From Kiritimatiellia bacterium (lineage in GTDB: Bacteria > Verrucomicrobiota > Kiritimatiellia > RFP12 > UBA3636), in NCBI GenBank assembly GCA_016295275.1, contig JAEDLN010000156.1:1-5702 (forward strand): DNA of 5,702 nucleotides, read 5' to 3'. Shown here in pieces: positions 1 through 5,702 of the stretch (the stretch's first letter is position 1; each line of letters begins with the position of its first letter). A program made the translations under genes and the position numbers. The notes below the pieces were generated by a model that made no database searches, was not told where the DNA came from, and saw only the letters and a list, made by a program, of their open reading frames with translations.

Positions 1-351
1 TCCCATCGGAAAGCCGCCACCCTCGCCAATCTCATCGCGCCGAACTGCCGCATCGTCGCCCCAGAAGCCAAAATCGACCGCATCCTGAAAGACGGTGATT
101 CATCTCTTCGCGATATCCTCCTGGCGCGCCAAATGCTCACCTCCGCCCGCCTCTCCTTCAACGATCTGGATATCTCCGTATCCAACGGCTCCACCGCACT
201 CGTTTCCGGCGACGTCTCCCTCCTCGGCCATTCCTCCGCATGGGATTTCCAAACGCTAGAGGCCCGCGAAATCATCGCACGCCTCCAAAAGGGGGCCGAC
301 GGAAAATGGCGCTTCTCATCCGTCGCGATCCGCCCCATTCTCGTAAAATAG
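1..351 (+). CDS. NTF2-like (SnoaL/DUF4440-type) protein, C-terminal part
   Basis: This reading frame is open from the first base of the window and ends at TAG 349-351, giving 116 residues. The true start lies upstream. The visible part has a helical stretch (residues 1-45) and then alternating strands: LSFNDLDISV (51-60), STALVSGDVSL (64-74), AREIIARLQK (88-97) and GKWRFSSVAIRPIL (101-114). An acidic or charged strand, then 'DGKW+h' and a last strand ending in 'RPIL', is the usual C-terminal signature of the NTF2-like cone fold in small bacterial proteins. Such proteins may bind small ligands or act as enzymes, but nothing here fixes a substrate, and any signal peptide or membrane anchor would be in the missing N-terminus. 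The next gene starts six bases after the stop, in the same frame, so the two are probably co-transcribed. The fold call is by pattern only. The coding call is firm because the frame shares the codon style of its neighbours. Confidence 0.6.
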   Translation, partial: SHRKAATLANLIAPNCRIVAPEAKIDRILKDGDSSLRDILLARQMLTSARLSFNDLDISVSNGSTALVSGDVSLLGHSSAWDFQTLEAREIIARLQKGADGKWRFSSVAIRPILVK

Positions 352-357
352 CTTTCT

Positions 358-2043
358 ATGCAAATCCGCTCCGCCCGACTCCTTTTTCTTCTCGGTTTTC
401 TCGGCTCCGTTCATGCGGACGAAGCGCTCCCGACCGTTTGGCTCGGTCCCCAAGATTCCGGTCGTGTCATCCAAGACAAAACCTATACCGGCTATACCCG
501 TATCCCCATCTCCGACTGTTCGCCGGCTGCCTCCTTGCCACCGGATTCCGACTATCGGCTCCCAGACACGCCTGGAATCCTGGTGGCCGATCTTCCCGCC
601 GATCTGCCTTTGCCGCCGCCCGGCGGCTTCCGCCGCGACAATCGCGAGAGTGCAGCCCTCCCTGTCGTCTTCAGCATCCACGCCGATGGCTCGACGACAC
701 AGCTGCTCCCCGCCGCATGGCCCGATTTCGCCCTCCCCGCAGCCCCCTTCCGACTCGTCTCCGACGCCAATGCCGCTCCGCTTCTCGTAAGCCCCCCGGA
801 TAATGCCCCGGTCGAACAATGGCGCACTGACCCCGATCTGAGCCTGCAAGGCTTCTGGCGCTACTCTTGGAGCGATTCCCGGGTTACCGCTTCCGTGCGC
901 CCCGGCGAACGTCTGCTCGCCCTCCGCGAAACGCCCGCCTACGGCCCCGGCGAAGTCAATCTGTGCCGCGCCGTCAATGTCCGCTCCGGTCTTACACGAC
1001 ACAAGCGCTACTACCTCGATCGCGCCGCACGGAAACTCTTCCTCGTCCCGCCTGCCGTCAATCCCCCGGAAGCCGCTCCCGTCGCCTTCGGTATTGCCAC
1101 GCGCCCCGGCGTCTGCATGGAAATCCAGAACGCCACAAACCTGACCCTCCGAAACGTCACGTTTGCAGGAATCCGCGGAACCGCCCTCAAGGCTCTCCAT
1201 TGCCCCGGCCTGCGCCTCGTCGACTGCACGTTTGCGGAAATCGGCGGCTCCTCCGCAATCGAACTCGTGGATTGCCCCGGTCTGAGCATCGAAGGCGGGT
1301 CCGTTTCCGATGTTTCCGAACGCGCCGTGCAACTCCTCGCCGGCGACCGCAAATTGCTCGAACCCGGTCGCGCCCAAATCCAAAATGTCCGATTCCGCAA
1401 TATCGGTGTCATCGCACACACCTACGCCCCCGCAATCCTCCTCGAAGGATGCGGAAATACCGTGGAGGGCTGTTCGTTCCGAGAAACCCCTTCCAGCGCC
1501 ATCCGGCTGGAAGGCAACAACCATTCCGTCCTCTCGAATTCCTTCGTCAATTGCCTGCAACGCTCTGACGACCAAGGCGTCATCGATATCTGGGGCAATC
1601 CTTCCTATCGGGGAAACCGAATCTCCTCCAATCTCTTCCGCGATGTCGGCCATTCCTCCGAAGAATCCCCCGCCCCTCCCGCCCTCGGACGGTGCGCCAT
1701 TCGATTGGATGACCTCATCGGCTACACGCAAATCGACGGCAACCGCTTCGAACGCGCCTCTCAAGGTCGCTTCGGCGCAATCCAGATCAACGGCGGCGGA
1801 CACAATACCATCACCGGAAATTCCTACCTCGAATGCCCTATCGCCATCAGTATCCAACGCTGGAATGCCGATCGATGGGATCGGACGTTCCAAGAACCCC
1901 GTACACGGGACATCCTCTGCAGGCAAATTTCCCTCGAACACCCCGCTTGGCAGACCGCCTACCCGGGTATCTCGTTCGATGCCATCTACCGCGCCGGTCC
2001 GGGTACGAATCTCTGCCTGGACGCCACCCCGACATTCTGGTAA
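358..2043 (+). CDS. Secreted right-handed parallel beta-helix protein, GH141-like group
   Basis: This gene encodes 561 residues. Residues 1-20 form a signal peptide (basic MQIRSAR, hydrophobic LLFLLGFLGS, likely cleavage after VHA), so the product is exported. ATG 358 is the first ATG after the in-frame TAG at 349. Residues 27-165 resemble the region before the helix in carbohydrate-active beta-helix proteins: a DSG at 33-35, a strand-rich part with a WP at 121-122, then GFWRYSWSD (165-173). YYLD (218-221) and KLFLVPP (226-232) match the usual 'YLD..G.LY..P' element. From about 250 to 500 come parallel beta-helix coils of 23-24 residues, with family-like elements GDRKLLEP (329-336), GNNHSVLSN (386-394), DDQGVID (404-410), YRGNRISSNLF (417-427), IRLDD (448-452) and INGGGHN (477-483). 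Known relatives act on glycans, so an extracellular or periplasmic polysaccharide-active role is likely, but substrate and activity cannot be read from sequence. Thirteen cysteines are present. The usual N-terminal 'YVSPDG' portion of this group appears absent. No Shine-Dalgarno site precedes the start. Confidence 0.85.
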   Translation: MQIRSARLLFLLGFLGSVHADEALPTVWLGPQDSGRVIQDKTYTGYTRIPISDCSPAASLPPDSDYRLPDTPGILVADLPADLPLPPPGGFRRDNRESAALPVVFSIHADGSTTQLLPAAWPDFALPAAPFRLVSDANAAPLLVSPPDNAPVEQWRTDPDLSLQGFWRYSWSDSRVTASVRPGERLLALRETPAYGPGEVNLCRAVNVRSGLTRHKRYYLDRAARKLFLVPPAVNPPEAAPVAFGIATRPGVCMEIQNATNLTLRNVTFAGIRGTALKALHCPGLRLVDCTFAEIGGSSAIELVDCPGLSIEGGSVSDVSERAVQLLAGDRKLLEPGRAQIQNVRFRNIGVIAHTYAPAILLEGCGNTVEGCSFRETPSSAIRLEGNNHSVLSNSFVNCLQRSDDQGVIDIWGNPSYRGNRISSNLFRDVGHSSEESPAPPALGRCAIRLDDLIGYTQIDGNRFERASQGRFGAIQINGGGHNTITGNSYLECPIAISIQRWNADRWDRTFQEPRTRDILCRQISLEHPAWQTAYPGISFDAIYRAGPGTNLCLDATPTFW

Positions 2044-2101
2044 CACCTCTCGCCCGCATCTTCCCTTTTCTTCCCAACGTCTCCAACCTATCTCGTTTGA
2101 C
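2044..2101 (+). other. Pyrimidine-rich spacer before purN
   Basis: This is a 58-base non-coding gap with 45 pyrimidines by hand count, including a run of C and T at about 2057-2074. It contains no GGAG/GAGG-like ribosome site, no convincing -35/-10 pair and no hairpin followed by a T run. A promoter for purN could lie here or inside the upstream gene, but the sequence does not show one. A pyrimidine-rich leader could help initiation through ribosomal protein S1, which is inference only. Confidence 0.4.
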
Positions 2102-2752
2102 ATGAGCATCATTCCATTCCCCGGTCAAAAGGATCCTCTTCGAATCGGCGTTCTCGGTTCCGGTTCCGGCTCCAATATGCAGTCGATCCAAGACGCAATC
2201 GAAGCCGGTACGCTGAATGCAAAAATCGTTTGCACCATCGCCGACGTGCCGAATGCCAAAATTCTCGATCGCGCAAAAAAACACAACATCCCTTGCGCCT
2301 ATCTCGATCCCGCTCCCTGGAAGACCAAGCTCGAAGGCGACGCCGAAACCCGATACGTCGAAATGCTCCAAAAGGCCGGTGCGCAAGTCATCGTTCTGGC
2401 CGGATTCATGCGAATCGTGAAAAAACGCTTTCTCGATGCATTCCCATACCGGGTGCTCAATATCCATCCGGCCCTTCTTCCGGCATTTCCCGGCGTCGCC
2501 TCCTGGAAACAGGCCCTCGACTACGGTACGAAAATCGCCGGCGTAACCGTCCACTTCGTCGATGCCGGAACAGACTCCGGCCCCATCATCGTGCAACGCT
2601 CGGTCCCCGTCCTCGATGACGATACGCCCGAATCTCTCCATGCGCGAATTCAAGTGCAGGAACACATCGCCTACCCGGAAGCGATCCGCCTGCTGGGTGC
2701 CGGCCGCTTGCGGATCGAAGGCCGCCGCGTCTTCCAAATTCCGGAAGCCTGA
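2102..2752 (+). CDS. purN: Phosphoribosylglycinamide formyltransferase (GART, PurN)
   Basis: This cytoplasmic enzyme transfers the formyl group of 10-formyltetrahydrofolate to glycinamide ribonucleotide, the third step of de novo purine synthesis. The 216 residues compare with 212 in E. coli PurN. Seen in order: the phosphate-binding loop GSGSGSN (19-25) after strand RIGVL; VIVLAGFMRIV (96-106); the catalytic segment NIHPALLPAFPG (120-131), with Asn120 and His122 matching E. coli Asn106 and His108; HFVDAGTDSGPII (151-163), with Asp158 matching catalytic Asp144; and the C-terminal QVQEHIAYP (184-192). All catalytic residues are intact. ATG 2102 is chosen because it gives a short N-terminus just before the nucleotide-binding strand. 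The same frame stays open far upstream, to an ATG at 1310, but that stretch overlaps the beta-helix gene and has no family similarity. The next in-frame ATG (2177) falls after the GSGSGSN loop. No Shine-Dalgarno sequence precedes the start. polA follows after 43 bases, probably in the same transcript. Confidence 0.96.
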   Translation: MSIIPFPGQKDPLRIGVLGSGSGSNMQSIQDAIEAGTLNAKIVCTIADVPNAKILDRAKKHNIPCAYLDPAPWKTKLEGDAETRYVEMLQKAGAQVIVLAGFMRIVKKRFLDAFPYRVLNIHPALLPAFPGVASWKQALDYGTKIAGVTVHFVDAGTDSGPIIVQRSVPVLDDDTPESLHARIQVQEHIAYPEAIRLLGAGRLRIEGRRVFQIPEA

Positions 2753-2795
2753 TCCCCCCTCCACACCCCCACAAAAATCGCCCTTGCGCCCCGCC
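2753..2795 (+). other. Short C-rich spacer between purN and polA
   Basis: This 43-base gap is mostly C, with one ACAAAAA patch at 2771-2777. No Shine-Dalgarno motif, terminator hairpin or promoter-like pair is visible. The lack of a terminator fits purN and polA being read on one transcript. The polA frame is open through this gap and into purN, but the translated stretch before ATG 2796 has no polymerase similarity. Confidence 0.4.
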
Positions 2796-5681
2796 ATGAA
2801 ACTGCTCGTCCTCGATGTGATGCCGTTGCTGTATCGCGGCCACTTCGCTTTGCTCAATCGCCCGCGTATCACGTCCTCCGGTTTCAATGCGTCGGCTCTG
2901 TTCGTATTCGCCAATATCGTCCACGATTTGCTCTCCTCGCGCGGCGCTACCCATGCGGCGTTCGCGATGGACACCTCGCCGACGTTTCGACACGAACGTT
3001 ACCCGCTCTACAAGGCCAAACGGGAAAAACTTCCGGAAGATATTTCCGCCAGTATCGGTCCCGCGGAAGACTTCGCAAAGGCGCTTCGCATCCCGTTCCT
3101 GCGGATCCCCGGATACGAGGCCGATGATATCATGGGAACGCTCGCACGACGGGCCGACGCCGCCGGCTTTACAACCTGGCTCGTCACGCCCGATAAAGAC
3201 CTGGCTCAGCTCGTGACCGGACAGACCTTCCTTTGCCGCCCCTCCAAATCAGCCTCCGGAAACGAAGAACTCTACGACGTCAAACGAGTCTGCGAAGAAT
3301 GGCATATCAACAGCCCCGCTCAGATGGTCGATTATCTCGCCATCGCCGGCGATGCCGCCGATAATATCCCCGGATTTCCCGGAATCGGTCCCAAAGGCGC
3401 CGCATCGCTTCTCGAAAAATTCGGCTCGCTCGACGAAATCATCAGCCGCCGCCAAGAAATCCCCGGAAAAACCGGCCGCATCATCTCCGAACATGTCGAA
3501 CTGGGGAGACTCTCCCGCGAATTGGCGCAAATCAACTGCGAGGTGCCTATCCCGCTCACGCTCGACGACCTGGCGATCCAAGAGCCCGATCTCGACGCCG
3601 TAGAGGCTTTCTGCGCCCGCTACGAACTCAATACCCTCCTGCGCCGCTACAAGCCCGATGCCAAGCCGATCGAGCCTCCGCCCGTCCGTTCCCTATTCGC
3701 CGGAACAAAGGACGCCCCCGCCGCCGAAGAGCCCGCCCAACCCGAAACCCCATTCGATACCGTCGACAATACGCCGCACGAATACACGCTCGTCTTAACG
3801 CACGCCCAACTCGACGCACTCGCTTCTTCCCTCGCCGCCGTGCCCCGTTTCGCCTTCGATACCGAAACCACCGGCCTCGATCCTCGTACCGACCGCCCGG
3901 TCGGAATCTCCTTCGCAACCGCCCCCGGCCACGCCTGGTACGTCCCTCTCGCCGATCTGCTCCCGGGCGAAACGTCCCCCGAAAACGATCTTTTCTCCTC
4001 CGTCGGAATCTCCATCGCCGATGACAAACGCGTCAAGGGAACCCCCGCATCCGGCGTGACCGCCGCCGGCGCCCCTCTCCTGACCGCCGCCGATGTCCGC
4101 CGCGCCCTCGCACCCGTCTTCGCCAATCCTTCCATCGAAAAAATCGGCCATAACGCAAAGTTCGATCTCCATGTTCTCCGACAAATGGGAATCGAAGTCC
4201 AAGGCCCCGTCTCCGATACCATGCTGGCTCATTACGTGATCGATCCGACGACGCGCCATGGCATGGATCCCCTCGCACGCGAATACCTGCACTACAATCC
4301 CATTCCAATCGAATCCCTGATCGGTCCGCACGGAAAAGATCAGAAGAATATGCGCGATGTCCCGATCGATGCCGCAGGCATCTACGGCGCCGAAGACGCC
4401 GATGTGACCTTGCGCTTGTACGGCATCCTGTCCGAAACCGTGCGCGAAAAAAACGCCTGGCGCGTCTGGAACGAGGCGGAAAATCCCCTTGTCCCGATTC
4501 TCGCAGAGATGGAAGATACCGGCGTCTGTGTCGATCGGCGGACGCTCGAAACATTCGGCCGGGAACTCCAGTCCGAAATCGAATCCATCCGGGCCGAAAT
4601 CGAATCCGACGCCGGCGAAAGCTTCAATATCGATTCGCCGGTCCAACTGGCGTCCGTCCTGTTCGACAAACTGAAACTGCCTTCCGCCGGAAAAACCGCA
4701 ACCGGAAAAATCTCGACAGCGGAAGACGTGCTGCAAAGCATCGCCCATCTCCACCCCATCGTCCCCAAAATTCTCGAGTACCGCGCCTGCACGAAACTCA
4801 AATCGACCTATGTCGATAAACTGCCGCAATGCTTCGATCCGCGCGACGGTCGCGTGCATACCAGCTTCCATCAGGCACTGACCGAAACGGGACGCCTTTC
4901 CTCCGAACGCCCCAATCTCCAGAATATCCCGATTCGGACCGAACGCGGAAAACGCATCCGCGCCGCGATTGTCGCTTCTTCTCCCGACCACGTTCTGCTC
5001 TCCGCCGACTACTCGCAAATCGAACTCCGGATGGTTGCACACCTCTCCGGCGACGAACACCTGATCGACGCCTTCCGACACGATGCCGACATCCATCGCC
5101 AAACCGCCGCCCTCGTCTACGGAATCCCGCCCGAAGAGGTTACCAAAGAACAACGAGCCTCCTGCAAACAGGTGAATTTCGGCATCATCTACGGCATCTC
5201 CGCCTTCGGACTCGCCCAACGCATCGGCTGCTCGCGCGCAACCGCCGCCGATATGATCCAAACCTATTTCGAACGCTTCCCGAAAATTCGCGCCTTTATG
5301 GAGAAAACAATCGAGCAGGCGCGCTCAAACGGTTACGTCACAACCATTCTCGGTCGCCGCCGCCCGTTGCGCGATATCGCCTCGCGAAATGGAACCGTCC
5401 GCGCCGGCGCCGAACGCAACGCAATCAATACCCCCGTCCAAGGCTCCGCCGCCGATCTCATCAAGCTCGCAATGGTGCGCGTGGCACACGAACTCCGGAC
5501 CCATAACCTTTCCGCTAAACTCCTCCTGCAAGTTCACGACGAACTCCTTCTGGATGTCCCCAAAACCGAAGCGGAAACCGTCTCCAAACTCGTGCGCGAT
5601 GCCATGGAAAACGCCATGGAACTCTCCGTCCCCCTGAAAACCGAAATCGGTATCGGCACAAACTGGCTCGAAGCCCACTGA
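2796..5681 (+). CDS. polA: DNA polymerase I, with active 5'-nuclease and proofreading domains
   Basis: DNA polymerase I (961 residues) removes RNA primers and flaps at Okazaki fragments and fills repair gaps. The 5'-nuclease domain (about 1-290) has Asp7, Asp59, FRHERYPLYKAKR (64-76), GYEADD (106-111), TPDKD (131-135) and the helix-hairpin-helix region GDAADNIPGFPGIGPKG (185-201). A Pro/Ala/Glu-rich linker covers about 290-327. The 3'-5' exonuclease (about 328-545) keeps all DEDD-Y residues: Asp355 and Glu357 (DTETTGLD), Asp457 (NAKFD), and Tyr530 and Asp534 (YGAED), so proofreading should be active. The polymerase domain has TGRLSSERPNLQNIP (698-712), motif A DYSQIELR with Asp738, motif B Arg787/Lys791/Phe795/Tyr799, and motif C VHDE with Asp915. 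Phe795 matches E. coli Phe762, the sugar-discriminating position. Exo I numbering equals E. coli, while every later catalytic residue is shifted by exactly 33, as is total length (961 against 928). ATG 2796 is chosen because MKLLVLD is the canonical N-terminus. An upstream in-frame ATG at 2562 lies inside purN. Confidence 0.97.
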   Translation: MKLLVLDVMPLLYRGHFALLNRPRITSSGFNASALFVFANIVHDLLSSRGATHAAFAMDTSPTFRHERYPLYKAKREKLPEDISASIGPAEDFAKALRIPFLRIPGYEADDIMGTLARRADAAGFTTWLVTPDKDLAQLVTGQTFLCRPSKSASGNEELYDVKRVCEEWHINSPAQMVDYLAIAGDAADNIPGFPGIGPKGAASLLEKFGSLDEIISRRQEIPGKTGRIISEHVELGRLSRELAQINCEVPIPLTLDDLAIQEPDLDAVEAFCARYELNTLLRRYKPDAKPIEPPPVRSLFAGTKDAPAAEEPAQPETPFDTVDNTPHEYTLVLTHAQLDALASSLAAVPRFAFDTETTGLDPRTDRPVGISFATAPGHAWYVPLADLLPGETSPENDLFSSVGISIADDKRVKGTPASGVTAAGAPLLTAADVRRALAPVFANPSIEKIGHNAKFDLHVLRQMGIEVQGPVSDTMLAHYVIDPTTRHGMDPLAREYLHYNPIPIESLIGPHGKDQKNMRDVPIDAAGIYGAEDADVTLRLYGILSETVREKNAWRVWNEAENPLVPILAEMEDTGVCVDRRTLETFGRELQSEIESIRAEIESDAGESFNIDSPVQLASVLFDKLKLPSAGKTATGKISTAEDVLQSIAHLHPIVPKILEYRACTKLKSTYVDKLPQCFDPRDGRVHTSFHQALTETGRLSSERPNLQNIPIRTERGKRIRAAIVASSPDHVLLSADYSQIELRMVAHLSGDEHLIDAFRHDADIHRQTAALVYGIPPEEVTKEQRASCKQVNFGIIYGISAFGLAQRIGCSRATAADMIQTYFERFPKIRAFMEKTIEQARSNGYVTTILGRRRPLRDIASRNGTVRAGAERNAINTPVQGSAADLIKLAMVRVAHELRTHNLSAKLLLQVHDELLLDVPKTEAETVSKLVRDAMENAMELSVPLKTEIGIGTNWLEAH

Positions 5682-5683
5682 TG

Positions 5684-5702
5684 CCCCCCCCCACCCCCCC
5701 CC
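5684..5702 (+). repeat. C9-A-C9 homopolymer tract at window end
   Basis: Nine C, one A and nine C run to the last base, starting two bases after the polA stop. The tract may continue beyond the window. The stop overlaps a possible ATG (TGATG, 5679-5683), whose reading would begin Met-Pro-Pro-Pro-Thr-Pro. That is too short and too low in complexity to call a gene. The tract may be a true slippage-prone repeat or a place where assembly broke or went wrong. Confidence 0.7.

Noticed and set aside
612..627. Perfect 7-base inverted repeat with a 2-base loop
   Set aside because: It lies inside the coding sequence for Leu-Pro-Pro-Pro-Gly-Gly, has no following T run, and is expected from the CCG/GGC codons.
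867..1568. Arg/Pro-rich + strand frame inside the beta-helix gene
   Set aside because: It is a shifted-frame shadow of GC-rich codons with no domain or start signal.
1310..2101. Long N-terminal extension of PurN
   Set aside because: The frame is open, but the extension overlaps the beta-helix gene and gives Ser/Pro-rich low-complexity sequence. The 216-residue form from 2102 matches the family length.
2044..2101. Promoter or riboswitch before purN
   Set aside because: At 58 bases it is too short for a purine riboswitch, and no -10/-35 pair or stem structure could be supported.
316..2112. 598-codon open frame on the - strand opposite the beta-helix gene
   Set aside because: It is antisense to a gene with a signal peptide and clear family motifs. 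The sense gene rarely uses TTA, CTA or TCA, which leaves the reverse frame free of stops. Its translation shows no recognisable domain.
2562..2795. 78-residue N-terminal extension of DNA polymerase I
   Set aside because: It overlaps the end of purN, where PurN residues are conserved, and has no polymerase similarity. MKLLVLD at 2796 is the usual Pol I start.
1847..2974. 375-codon - strand frame spanning the end of the beta-helix gene, purN and the start of polA
   Set aside because: It crosses three sense genes and two spacers, has no domain signal, and is explained by the same codon bias.
3795..5261. 488-codon open frame on the - strand opposite polA
   Set aside because: It lies wholly inside a polA with every catalytic motif intact. 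The Gly/Asp/Phe/Glu-rich translation is what the reverse complement of these codons gives.

Overview
The window holds one partial and three complete protein-coding genes. All lie head to tail on the + strand, and together they fill almost the whole window. No RNA gene, insertion sequence, CRISPR array, attachment site or origin was seen. The DNA is GC-rich with an unusual codon style: C-ending codons dominate, but Lys, Glu and Gln codons mostly end in A. None of the three visible start codons has a Shine-Dalgarno sequence. The style and the gene families (a secreted parallel beta-helix protein of the type common in Verrucomicrobiota, Planctomycetota, Lentisphaerota and Bacteroidota, next to ordinary purN and polA) suggest a member of the PVC superphylum, perhaps Verrucomicrobiota or a relative. 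This is inference; no phylogeny could be run.

Layout. Positions 1-351 are the C-terminal 116 residues of a small NTF2-like (SnoaL/DUF4440-type) protein. Six bases after its stop, 358-2043 encodes a 561-residue exported right-handed parallel beta-helix protein. It resembles the large carbohydrate-active beta-helix group that includes GH141-like proteins, but its N-terminal region looks shortened. A 58-base pyrimidine-rich spacer follows. Next comes purN (2102-2752), the folate-dependent glycinamide ribonucleotide formyltransferase of purine synthesis. After a 43-base spacer comes polA (2796-5681), a full three-domain DNA polymerase I with all nuclease and polymerase catalytic residues present. 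The window ends in a C9-A-C9 tract two bases after the polA stop.

The close spacing and shared direction suggest one or two transcription units. The first two genes are probably translationally coupled. purN and polA are housekeeping genes for nucleotide supply and for DNA repair/Okazaki-fragment processing. The beta-helix protein has no evident functional tie to them.

I found no convincing new biological system. The points most worth a second look are: a 33-residue net insertion in the polA proofreading domain, in a protein otherwise the same length as E. coli Pol I; the consistent lack of Shine-Dalgarno sites; the apparently shortened beta-helix enzyme; and the terminal poly-C tract.
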